A DNA stretch of 57,529 bases from Paraburkholderia ultramafica (GTDB taxonomy: Bacteria > Pseudomonadota > Gammaproteobacteria > Burkholderiales > Burkholderiaceae): NCBI RefSeq assembly GCF_902859915.1, contig NZ_CADIKK010000042.1, positions 1 to 57,529 of the forward strand, given 5' to 3'. Position 1 is the first letter of the stretch. Each line of letters opens with the position of its first letter. Below, one piece after another: positions 9,441 through 17,444 of the stretch. A program made the position numbers and the translations under genes. The notes under the pieces were generated by a model. It was given only the letters and a program-made list of their open reading frames with translations, had not been told where the DNA came from and made no database searches.

Positions 9441-9945
9441 CGTTACCCCGTGGCCGGTTGCTCCCAGGCCTTTCTACGAAGAAGCCTTTGGTGGCTGGTT
9501 AGGCCGTGTCGCCGCACGATATCAGGTGAGTGTTGCGATGCTCTGGGAAATGAGCGCAAGCGAGCCGCTACCAGCGCATGGAACTGCCGGATGGATCCTT
9601 TTCCCTCCTATTTCAAAGATAGCGCTGCAACAATTCGCAGCGCTGGCCCGTCTTGATGAACAGAGGTTGAGGCACGTCCAAACGCCTTCGGCATGGATCT
9701 CCGAGCGGCGCTGCATGCCTTACTGCTTCAGATGCCTTGTGCTGAATGACGCGGACGTATCGGCACCTCGCTGGAAACGCGAATGGCTCGAACCGACAGT
9801 TGAATTTTGCACTGTGCATCACACGCTTCTGGAAACAGTCCCCGCCTCTATATTTCGTCTCTCGAGTCACTTTGATGCGGCGTTGCGCGCGATCAGCCGT
9901 TATCGCGAGATGCGTAAATTCGAGGGCATCCGCCGGTTGCGTTAG
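9418..9945 (+). CDS. tniQ: Short TniQ-family target-selection protein
   Basis: A TniQ domain protein of only 175 aa. The N-terminal signature reads PWPVAPRPFYEEAFGGWLGR. A zinc-ribbon-like set follows (C99, C103, C106, then C131 and H134) with the family pattern RRCMPYCFRC and EFCTVHHTLLE. Tn5053-type TniQ is about twice as long; this length is nearer to the short TniQ of type V-K CRISPR transposons. The ATG at 9418 lies inside the tniB 3' end; an in-frame ATG at 9382 would overlap more. The stop codon falls inside the first right-end repeat, so nothing fits between tniQ and the transposon end. Confidence 0.87.
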   Translation: MSAESHSSVTPWPVAPRPFYEEAFGGWLGRVAARYQVSVAMLWEMSASEPLPAHGTAGWILFPPISKIALQQFAALARLDEQRLRHVQTPSAWISERRCMPYCFRCLVLNDADVSAPRWKREWLEPTVEFCTVHHTLLETVPASIFRLSSHFDAALRAISRYREMRKFEGIRRLR

Positions 9946-10009
9946 CGGATTTAACGGACACGATTAGCGCTTCAATGGACATCATTAGCAGAATCTACGG
10001 ACTTCAACA
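9940..10009. repeat. Right-end iterated repeats and terminus
   Basis: Three copies of the left-end repeat in inverted orientation at 9940-9959, 9962-9980 and 9983-10002, ending in CTTCAACA at 10009. They are packed without gaps, unlike the spread-out left end. This is the asymmetry seen in Tn7-like transposons, where it sets insertion polarity. Confidence 0.8.
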
Positions 10010-10355
10010 GTAACGGCAAAACTTGCCCGATGCAGTCAAAGCCAGGTCAAGCGCGTCTGGGCGATGAATCAACAGAAAAGTAGCACGGAGTAGCGCCTTG
10101 GTCGGCATCGCACGTTACGTTACAACTTTGCTTGCGTGAGCGCACGTTCTCATTGACGCGCATCCCGGGAAGGCGAATGGTTCCTTTCGGGCGATGCGAG
10201 GGACTCTTCGCGACCCACAAGGGACAATCCGATTTCTCCTCAACGGACGTTCAAGCGACTGGAAATAATAAGCCCCGGCAAATAGCCAAGTGGGGGGAGA
10301 CTATCTGCAGGTCAGTGGTAGACGGCCGATATTATTCAGCGCCGGAGTTAACGCT
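10010..10355. other. Non-coding stretch right of the transposon
   Basis: About 350 bp in which I see no convincing gene, RNA or repeat. A + strand frame at 10132-10374 is open but has no ribosome-binding site and unconvincing composition. Confidence 0.5.
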
Positions 10356-10499
10356 TCAGGTGTCAGGCCTGTGAGTCGAGCGGGGGCTAACCTCGGCGTC
10401 CGCGACAGTGCCGTCCTGGGCAATGACAAACCGGACCGACATGGGAAGCGTCCAGCCGGGATCACCGTCCCCCACTTCGTGGTAGTTATGCTCAACGGC
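10356..10499 (-). pseudogene. C-terminal fragment of an AhpC/TSA-like peroxiredoxin
   Basis: Reading leftward from about 10499, a 47-codon open stretch includes DPGWTLPMSVRFVIAQDGTV and then AEVSPRSTHRPDT before a stop. This strongly resembles the C-terminal part of redoxin/AhpC-TSA proteins (WTLPMPARFVI..DG..YAEV..DYT.RP). The N-terminal half with the catalytic Cys is absent and the upstream frame is closed. It is a decayed remnant beside the lysR gene, perhaps once under its control (inference). Confidence 0.6.
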
Positions 10500-10544
10500 G
10501 AGTCAGACTATTCGAAGCTTGAATTCGGCAGCACTCGATCCGAC

Positions 10545-11474
10545 CTACGCTTGACGCGCCCACGCAGTCGGATGCCGGGTCGACGCCTTGCCTCCAATCT
10601 CATCCATCAGGTAATCGATAAAGGACGCTATCCGGGAAGAAACGGCGGTATTACGGTAGTAGACGGCATGGATCGGCTGACGGATGTCTCTGGTCTGGCG
10701 AGCGAGAATCTGCACGAGACTCCCAGCTTCGCGGTCTTGCGCAGTCATGAAATCCGACAGGCAGACGATGCCAACCCCTTCGAGTGCCAACTGACGAAGC
10801 GTCTCACCGCTCGACGAACACGCTACCGGCTCGATACGGTACGGCTCACCGTCGGCGCCGAACAATGGCCAGACATTGAGCGACTCTGGCTGCGTAAAAC
10901 CCAGTAGCGCGTGCTTGCCAAGGTCCTCGACCTTGCGTGGATGACCGTGCGCCTCGAGATAGTCGCGACTCGCGAGAACGCGCATGCGGCTGTTGCCAAT
11001 CAGCCGGCTGTGCAGCGTCGAATCCTTGAGCCGGCCGATCCGGATAGCCACGTCGGTGCGACTCTCGAGCAGATCAATGATGCCGTCGTTGGTGGTCAAT
11101 TCCAGAAAGACATGCGGATAGCGGTCGCGGTAGCCCTGCACGAGTGGCGCGATCACATGCAGCATGAAAGGCCCCGCGGCGTCGATCCGCAAGCGTCCGG
11201 ACGGATTCTCACGCCGCACGACCATCTGTTCCTCCGCGCTTTCAACCGAATCGATGATCGCGCGCGCGCGTTGAAGGAACGCTCGCCCTTCCTCGGTCAG
11301 TTCCATTTTGCGCGTGGTCCGACGCATCAATGTGGTTTTCAGCTTTTCCTCAAGGCGCCCCAAGGTCCGGCTCGTCGCCGAAACCGTCAGGTCGAGATGT
11401 TGAGCAGCTGCCGTCATCGAGCCGGTGTCGACGACAGCCGTGAAAGTCTCCAGCTCATCAAGGGTGATGTTCAT
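10545..11474 (-). CDS. LysR-family transcriptional regulator
   Basis: 309 aa. An N-terminal winged helix-turn-helix (residues ~3-60, DELETFTAVVDTGSMTAAAQHL..SRTLGRLEEKL) is followed by a LysR substrate-binding domain (~88-290), with the conserved TDVAIRIGRL and LALEGVGIVCL segments typical of the DmlR/YafC branch. The start at 11474 gives the canonical MNITLDELETF N-terminus. It is divergent from the large regulator that starts near 11799. The remnant immediately downstream suggests its original target was a redox gene. No ligand can be named. Confidence 0.92.
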   Translation of the reverse strand: MNITLDELETFTAVVDTGSMTAAAQHLDLTVSATSRTLGRLEEKLKTTLMRRTTRKMELTEEGRAFLQRARAIIDSVESAEEQMVVRRENPSGRLRIDAAGPFMLHVIAPLVQGYRDRYPHVFLELTTNDGIIDLLESRTDVAIRIGRLKDSTLHSRLIGNSRMRVLASRDYLEAHGHPRKVEDLGKHALLGFTQPESLNVWPLFGADGEPYRIEPVACSSSGETLRQLALEGVGIVCLSDFMTAQDREAGSLVQILARQTRDIRQPIHAVYYRNTAVSSRIASFIDYLMDEIGGKASTRHPTAWARQA

Positions 11475-11798
11475 TGTTGATCTTTTTTCAAAAGAATTTT
11501 GTTTATAGACCAGTTTCAGAACAAAAGTAAAGCAGGCACACTCGGGCCGCTATCACCTTCCGCTCCTTCGCGATTAGGGGCCGCTCCCAGAGCGGTACAG
11601 ACATGGGTTCGGTCTGATGAAACAAGACCTTTTCCAATGTCACGGGGATTAATAAGTCAAAGATGCTGTTATCGCATGCATACGCCGTGACGTTAGGCGT
11701 CTGCGGACCAGGTAGGCGACTGGTTGCCTCAGCCGGAATACGATCGACATTGGCATAAACCGACGCGCAGCTTTCCCTCGATCAACGCGAGCAGAAAC
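11475..11798. promoter_or_regulatory. Divergent intergenic region between lysR and the winged-helix ATPase regulator
   Basis: 324 bp with no gene. AT-rich sequence sits next to the lysR start (about 11475-11530) and is the likely lysR promoter and autoregulatory site. A palindrome-like GATTAATAAGTC lies at about 11648-11659. No exact -35/-10 pair was assigned. Confidence 0.4.
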
Positions 11799-14768
11799 AT
11801 GACGGTTACCGAGCGACCCACGAATTGCGGCACCAGCATGATCGAATTGGGCCGGTTTCAGATCGATCTGGCGATGCGTACGCTGCGCCAGAGCGGCGCA
11901 GTCGTGCCTCTTGGATCGCGCGCCTTCGATATCCTCGCCGCGCTCGTGTCGGCCGCTGGACGACTCGTTACGAAAGACGAACTGCTGCGTATTGTCTGGC
12001 CAGAAACCATCGTCGAAGAAAACAATATCCAGGTCCATCTGTGCGCGCTGCGTAAAATACTCGGCACGGATCGCGACCTGATTGTCACGATCCCTGGCCG
12101 CGGGTATCGGTTGCGACAGCGGCCCATTACGATCCAGGCCCCTGCGGTCGACTCCCGGCCGATCGTCAGGCGCCGCCTGCCGCCGCGCGAAACCAGGCTA
12201 ACGGGCCGCGACGCAGCCGTTTGCCAGATCCGCATGTTGCTCCAGGGAGGGCAGGTATTAACGCTGGTTGGAGCTGGCGGCATAGGGAAGACGAGCCTGG
12301 CTATGGAGGTAGCACACCAGGTATGGGACGAGTTTTCCGAAGCTGTGTACATTGTCGAACTGGTTACGGCAACAACTCAGGGTGCGATCCTTTGCGAGAT
12401 CGCTAAGGCATGCGGGCTGGCCTCGCTCGATGCCGCAGTCAGCATCCCTCAATTGGCTGCGGCGCTTTCCGGCAAACGTATGCTCCTCGTGCTGGACAAC
12501 GCCGAGCATGTGATCGACGCTGTCGCGCAGATCGTCGACACACTCGTAGCCGAAAGCGAAGTTCTACGTGTGCTCGTGACGAGTCGCGAACCTCTTCGCG
12601 TTATGCCGGAGACGATGTACAGGGTCGAGCCACTCGACATCCCGTCTTCGGATTCAACCGATGCGGAGATTCTTCAGTGTTCCGCGGTCAGGCTGCTTTT
12701 GCTACGCGTCAATTCAACGCAACGCCATGTGGAGGCCGTCAGCGCGGATGTTCATCTTATCGGCGAGATCTGCCGCCGGCTGGATGGCATTCCACTGGCG
12801 ATCGAGCTGGCAGCGGCGCGCGTCGCTGCCCTCGGCTTCGCGGGTGTTCACCGCTACCTGAACGACCGTTTCGCATTGCTAACGGGAGGCTACCGGACCG
12901 CTCTGCCGCGCCATCAAACCTTGCGCGCGACGTTCGACTGGAGCTTCGCGATACTCGACCCCGACACCCGGTCGCTGTTCCGACGTCTCGCGATATTCGG
13001 TGGCAGCTTTACTTTCGAGGCCATGTGCGCCGTGGCGTGCGACGAGGAACAGTCGGTCGCAAACGCGATCAGCGGTATCACCGAACTGGTGGCGAAATCG
13101 CTGGTCAACGTCGAATTCCACGGACCGGTCAGGAAATATCGCCTCTCCGAATCGACCCGCGCCTATGCGATGGAGAAGCTCCTCGCGGAAGGCGAGTTGC
13201 GGATCATGACCTCACGCAACGCGCACTACCTGGCGCGCTGCTTCCAGGCGCAAACGGACGGCGACCCGCTCGGCGACACCGGCAACCCAACCGACCTCCA
13301 ACAGGTGCTCGACGACGCGCGCGCCGCGTTTGACTGGGCCTTCTCACCTGAGGGCGATGTGCGCGTCGGGGTCGAGCTGGCGTCGAATCTGGCCGGTACG
13401 CTGCTCGATGCGGGCCTGATCGAAGAATGCTGCACGCGTGCCGTGCAAGCGGTGGATGCACTCGAAGCCCTGCCCGCCCGATCGGTGGATGCCGCCGTCG
13501 AAATGCGCGTGCGCGGTGCGCTGGCGTCGGCGTTACCCTATGTCCGCGGGCCGATTCCCAAGGCGGCGGAACTGTGGCGGGAAGTCCTCGCATTCGCGGT
13601 CGCGTCCGGCGACCAGGCCTTCTATACCCAAGCACTATGGGGCCTGTGGAACACGAAGCTCTCTGTCGGCAACATCAATGAATCGATGAGCCTGGCGAAG
13701 CAGTTTCAGCAGGTGGCCGAGCGGAACGGCACGCCGTGGCAGAAGGTTCTCGCCGACCAGATGATCGGGATTTCACTGCATTGTCACGGTCGGCACACCG
13801 AGGCAAAGCAACGCCTCACGAGCGCCAGCCAGCGCTTTATGCGGTTGCCGGGCGACGGGCGGCCCGACGGCCGGTTTGCTGTCAATCCCGTGGTGTTTTG
13901 CAACGGCACGCTGGCCCGAATCGCCTGGCTCCAGGGCGATCCCGATGCGGCCACGGCCCTTGTCGATACGCTTGTCGACGCGATTCGCCCGGAAACGATC
14001 GAGCCGTCGCTCACGCACCTGCTCGGAGCCATAGTCATTCCACTTGCGCTGATGTCCGGCGATTTGCGCCGCGGCTCGCGCTACATCGACCTCATGCGAT
14101 CGCAAGCCGCGCTACACGGCTTTGCGATCTGGTTGGACTATTGCACGTGCCTTGCGGCTTACCGCGACATTCTCGACGGACGCGCGGAACAGGCGCTGCC
14201 GGTCCTCGAAGCCGGGCTCGATGCATTGAAGTCACACGGCTTCCGGCGCTTGGTCACGCCGCTTATCGTGACGTACGCCGAGACGCTGATTGAACAAGGA
14301 CGCGTGACGGAGGCATCGAACCGGCTCAATGAGGCGCTGGATTTTTGCCAGAGCAACGGCGAACTGTTCTTTCTGCCGGAGGTCTGGCGAGCTTTGGGCG
14401 TCGCGGCACAAGCCGAAGCAGAGAAGCACGCCCACACGAGCCATGCCCGCCGGACGAAGATCGCTGCCGCGTCTTCCTGTTTTTCGAAGGCGCTCCACCT
14501 TGCCCGCGAGCAGGACGCGAAAATGTGGGAGCTGCGTGCATCGATGGCGATGGCGCACCTACTCGACGCGCAAGGCCAGACTGAAGAAGCCGTTGAACTA
14601 CTGATTCCGATCGCGGCGGATCTGGAAAGCGCCGCCGGCACTTCCGATGTTCGGAAGGCGCACGAACTGCTCGGCAGGCTGAGCAATCGCTGCGGCAAGA
14701 GCGGCGCGCGTCAACGGCCGGCGGACAGGGAAACGGCGCCGCCGGCCTACTCTTTTACGACTGAATGA
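11799..14768 (+). CDS. Winged-helix (OmpR-type) regulator with NB-ARC-like ATPase and TPR region
   Basis: About 990 aa in the style of AfsR/MalT-like one-component regulators. An OmpR-type DNA-binding winged helix comes first (residues ~15-105, LGSRAFDILAALVSAAGRLVTKDEL and the VEENNIQVHLCALRKILG helix). An ATPase follows (P-loop GAGGIGKTSLAMEVA, Walker B RMLLVLDNAEH, then LRVLVTSREPL and GIPLAIELAAARV). The last ~450 residues are tetratricopeptide-like helices. The frame opens at 11724; 11799 (MTVTERP) and 11838 (MIELGRF) are other possible starts, and I prefer 11799. Its 3' end overlaps the convergent hydrolase gene by 14 bp. It is the best candidate regulator of the leftward block ending at 14755 (inference from adjacency). 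Confidence 0.88.
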   Translation: MTVTERPTNCGTSMIELGRFQIDLAMRTLRQSGAVVPLGSRAFDILAALVSAAGRLVTKDELLRIVWPETIVEENNIQVHLCALRKILGTDRDLIVTIPGRGYRLRQRPITIQAPAVDSRPIVRRRLPPRETRLTGRDAAVCQIRMLLQGGQVLTLVGAGGIGKTSLAMEVAHQVWDEFSEAVYIVELVTATTQGAILCEIAKACGLASLDAAVSIPQLAAALSGKRMLLVLDNAEHVIDAVAQIVDTLVAESEVLRVLVTSREPLRVMPETMYRVEPLDIPSSDSTDAEILQCSAVRLLLLRVNSTQRHVEAVSADVHLIGEICRRLDGIPLAIELAAARVAALGFAGVHRYLNDRFALLTGGYRTALPRHQTLRATFDWSFAILDPDTRSLFRRLAIFGGSFTFEAMCAVACDEEQSVANAISGITELVAKSLVNVEFHGPVRKYRLSESTRAYAMEKLLAEGELRIMTSRNAHYLARCFQAQTDGDPLGDTGNPTDLQQVLDDARAAFDWAFSPEGDVRVGVELASNLAGTLLDAGLIEECCTRAVQAVDALEALPARSVDAAVEMRVRGALASALPYVRGPIPKAAELWREVLAFAVASGDQAFYTQALWGLWNTKLSVGNINESMSLAKQFQQVAERNGTPWQKVLADQMIGISLHCHGRHTEAKQRLTSASQRFMRLPGDGRPDGRFAVNPVVFCNGTLARIAWLQGDPDAATALVDTLVDAIRPETIEPSLTHLLGAIVIPLALMSGDLRRGSRYIDLMRSQAALHGFAIWLDYCTCLAAYRDILDGRAEQALPVLEAGLDALKSHGFRRLVTPLIVTYAETLIEQGRVTEASNRLNEALDFCQSNGELFFLPEVWRALGVAAQAEAEKHAHTSHARRTKIAAASSCFSKALHLAREQDAKMWELRASMAMAHLLDAQGQTEEAVELLIPIAADLESAAGTSDVRKAHELLGRLSNRCGKSGARQRPADRETAPPAYSFTTE

Positions 14769-15603
14769 ACGCGAGCAGATCCGCATTCACGCGGTCCGCA
14801 TGCGTCGTGGGCAGGCCGTGCGACGCACCTTGGTAAATCTTCAACCGCGCGGTCGGCATGAGCTTCGCCGACGGCACGCCGGAGTTGGCAAGCGGCACCA
14901 TCTGGTCGTCGCCGCCCTGCAGTACGAGAGCCGGCACCGTGACCTGCTTGAGGTCTTCAGTGAAGTCGGTTTCCGAGAATGCCTTGATGCAGTCGTACAC
15001 GCCCTTGATCGAGGTTTGCATGCCGATCCGCCAGAACGCGTCGAGCATGCCTTGCGACACCTTGGCGTTCGGCCTGTTGAAGCCAAACAGCGGTACCGCG
15101 ACGTCTTTCAGAAATTGTGAACGGTCATTGCACACGGCCTCGCGCATGCCGTCGAATACCGCCATCGGCAGGCCACCCGGATTCGCTTCCGTCTTCAACA
15201 TGAGCGGCGGCACGGCGGCGATCAACACGGCTTTGGCGACACGCTTCGTACCATGGCGCGCGATATAGCGCACCACCTCGCCGCCGCCCGCCGAGTGACC
15301 GACCATCATCATCGTGTTCAGATCGAGCGCTTCGATCAGCCCGGCGAGATCGTCCGCGCAGGTGTTCATGTCGTTGCCGTTCCACGGCTGCGATGAGCGT
15401 CCGTGACCGCGGCGGTCGTGCGCAATCACACGATAGCCGTGTTCCGCAAGGAACATCATTTGCGAGTCCCATGCGTCCGCGTTGAGCGGCCATGCATGGG
15501 AAAACACGATCGGTTGGCCCGCACCCCAATCCTTGTAATAGATCTGCGTGCCGTCTTGAGTCGTGAAATAGGCCTTCGCTGTTGCTCCATTCATTGTGGT
15601 CAA
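14755..15603 (-). CDS. Alpha/beta hydrolase, non-heme chloroperoxidase-like
   Basis: 282 aa, cytoplasmic, no signal peptide. Alpha/beta-hydrolase landmarks in order: oxyanion-hole segment FSHAWPLNADAW, nucleophile elbow VGHSAGGGE (S104), acid LQGGDDQMVP and the catalytic His in QGASHGLP. The closest style is the cofactor-free haloperoxidase/aryl esterase group (perhydrolase activity). It is the last gene of a leftward series, 65 bp after the flavoprotein, and its 3' end overlaps the large regulator tail to tail. The substrate is unknown. Confidence 0.9.
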   Translation of the reverse strand: MTTMNGATAKAYFTTQDGTQIYYKDWGAGQPIVFSHAWPLNADAWDSQMMFLAEHGYRVIAHDRRGHGRSSQPWNGNDMNTCADDLAGLIEALDLNTMMMVGHSAGGGEVVRYIARHGTKRVAKAVLIAAVPPLMLKTEANPGGLPMAVFDGMREAVCNDRSQFLKDVAVPLFGFNRPNAKVSQGMLDAFWRIGMQTSIKGVYDCIKAFSETDFTEDLKQVTVPALVLQGGDDQMVPLANSGVPSAKLMPTARLKIYQGASHGLPTTHADRVNADLLAFIQS

Positions 15604-15668
15604 GCAGTCTGCGCCATTGTGTCCGGCGTCATGCAGGCGCAGCGCGCCGGTTAAACAGCTACACAGCC

Positions 15669-17390
15669 TTAAGCAGCAGCCCTTGCCATCCGGCTCAGAT
15701 ACGCGTGGATCTGACTCACGACTGCCGCGCCGTCGCCCACCGCCGCGGCCACACGTTTGGCCGACTCCGAGCGCACATCCCCGACCGCGAACATGCCCGG
15801 CACGCTGGTTTCGAGCGGAAAACGTGCGCTGGCTTCAGTCAGGCCGTGCTCGCCGCGGGCGGACCCGGTGACGACAAAACCACGGTTATCAAGCTCCACG
15901 CCGCTCGAGCCGAGCCAATCCGTCTCCGGGTCCGCGCCGATGAACAGAAACAGATGACGCGTGGCGATCACTTCATCGGTGCCCTCGTCTTCATGCCGGA
16001 TCTGCAATTGGGTGAGTCCGGCTTCGTCGCCATCGATCCCGCGCAGCACGCAGCGCGTGCACAGCGTGACGTTGGGCAATGAACCGATGCGGTCGATCAG
16101 ATACTTCGACATGCTCGCGTTCAAGTCTTCACCGCGAATCAGCACGCGGATGCTCCGCGCGAAATTTGCCAGAAAAACGACCGCTTGCCCCGCGGAGTTG
16201 CCGCCGCCCATCAGTACGATGTCCTGCCCCTTCACCAGCCTGGCTTCGATCGTCGACGCCCAATAGTAGGTGCCGCGCCCTTCGAAGCTCTGGAAGCCCG
16301 GCACCGCCGGTTTGCGGTAAGCGGCTCCGCTCGCCACCACGACCGTGCGGGCGCTGATGCGCTGCCCGTCGAACAGCGACAGCAGAAAGATCCCGTCCTG
16401 CCGCTGCACGTCCAGGACCTTGCCGGGAATCGCCAGATGCGCGCCGAACTTCAGCGCCTGCTGGAAGGCTCTCGCGGCGAGCGCCTGGCCTGAAATGCCG
16501 GTGGGAAAGCCGAGGTAGTTTTCGATCCGCGAACTGGCGCCCGCCTGGCCGCCCGGCGCGCGTCGGTCGAACACCGCGACCGACAACCCTTCGGTGGCCG
16601 CATACACCGCGGCTGCCAATCCCGCGGGTCCCGCGCCGACGATGGCGACGTCATAGACATGCGAAGGCTCGAAGGTCGGTACGAGTCCGAGACACGACGC
16701 GAGTTGCGCCTCATCCGGTGCGCGCAGCACAGAGCCGTTCGGGCAGAAGACCAGCGGAAAATCGCCGGCGCCGGTGGTCATGCCGCCAAGCAGCGTGATC
16801 GCCTCGGGATCGCTGCGCGCGTCGATCACCATCGCCGGGTACGCATTGCGGCGCAGGAATCCCTGCAAGGCGACCAGCCGCGCGTCGTCGCCGTTGCCGA
16901 CAATAATCGGGCCGAGCCGCTGCTCGATCAGTCCGAGCCGCCGCAGAATCAGCGCACGCATGATGTGCTCGCCCAGTTGCGCGTCGGCGACGATCAAGGC
17001 GCGTAGCCGGTCCGGCTCGATCACGAGCGTTTCGACATCCGTCAACGCCACGCCGTCGATCAACGCGGGCTTGCCGGAAAGCTGCGCCATCTCCGCCATG
17101 AAGTGCCCGTCTTCATGTTCGGTGACGAGCGTCGTGCGCCCGAAACTGTCGCGCGAATAGATGCGCACGCGCCCATGCAGCAGCACGAACAGGCCGAGCG
17201 CAACATGCCCGGTTTCAAAAATCAGTTCGCCGGCCTTGAAGGACATGGGCCTGGCAAAGCGTCGCAAGCTTTGAATCTCTGCCGCCGACAGGCGGGGAAA
17301 CATCTGATGCTGCCGGTACTCCAGCGACGAATACGGAATCTCGAGTTCCGACGGCGCCGCCGCGCCGGCGGATAAGTCCGGGGTGTTCAT
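15669..17390 (-). CDS. Cyclic-nucleotide-binding domain fused to thioredoxin-reductase-like flavoprotein
   Basis: 573 aa. Residues ~25-145 form a CRP/CAP-type cyclic-nucleotide fold (FKAGELIFETGHVALGLFVLLHG) but lack a clear phosphate-binding Arg (SGKPALIDGVA). Residues ~155-240 are a short linker domain. The rest is a two-dinucleotide-fold oxidoreductase (FAD site VGAGPAGLA near 250, NAD(P)H site MGGGNSAGQA near 395, and FAVGDVRSESAKRVA at the end). Where bacterial thioredoxin reductases carry the CxxC pair this protein reads TYYWAST, so it cannot do classical disulfide reduction. It sits between an AlgE-like porin and the hydrolase. Probably a nucleotide-gated or otherwise regulated flavin oxidoreductase (inference). 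Confidence 0.88.
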   Translation of the reverse strand: MNTPDLSAGAAAPSELEIPYSSLEYRQHQMFPRLSAAEIQSLRRFARPMSFKAGELIFETGHVALGLFVLLHGRVRIYSRDSFGRTTLVTEHEDGHFMAEMAQLSGKPALIDGVALTDVETLVIEPDRLRALIVADAQLGEHIMRALILRRLGLIEQRLGPIIVGNGDDARLVALQGFLRRNAYPAMVIDARSDPEAITLLGGMTTGAGDFPLVFCPNGSVLRAPDEAQLASCLGLVPTFEPSHVYDVAIVGAGPAGLAAAVYAATEGLSVAVFDRRAPGGQAGASSRIENYLGFPTGISGQALAARAFQQALKFGAHLAIPGKVLDVQRQDGIFLLSLFDGQRISARTVVVASGAAYRKPAVPGFQSFEGRGTYYWASTIEARLVKGQDIVLMGGGNSAGQAVVFLANFARSIRVLIRGEDLNASMSKYLIDRIGSLPNVTLCTRCVLRGIDGDEAGLTQLQIRHEDEGTDEVIATRHLFLFIGADPETDWLGSSGVELDNRGFVVTGSARGEHGLTEASARFPLETSVPGMFAVGDVRSESAKRVAAAVGDGAAVVSQIHAYLSRMARAAA

Positions 17391-17444
17391 GACATGGCCT
17401 CTTCTAGCACGTCGTCGTGACGACGGATTGCGGACAATGCGCCT

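Larger units (their letters stand above)
6716..10009 (+). mobile_element. Compact TniA-TniB-TniQ (Tn5053/Tn7-like) transposon, cargo-less
   Basis: A 3294-bp element with inverted TGTTGAAG ends (left 6716-6723, right 10002-10009). It contains only tniA, tniB and tniQ, tightly packed and in one direction. Four iterated ~20-bp repeats lie in the left end and three in the right. No resolvase (tniR), cargo, CRISPR array or effector is present. The 5 bp outside the ends (ATTTT left, GTAAC right) do not match, so a target duplication is not visible. It sits between a broken IS fragment and non-coding sequence. Confidence 0.85.

Noticed and set aside
6716..10009. CRISPR-associated transposon (CAST)
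   Set aside because: Short TniQ and gene sizes are reminiscent, but there is no Cas gene, no CRISPR-like repeat array and no room for one inside the element.
10290..10907. + strand open frame of 205 codons overlapping lysR
   Set aside because: It is the antisense shadow of the LysR gene; the opposite strand has clear domain motifs and this frame has none.
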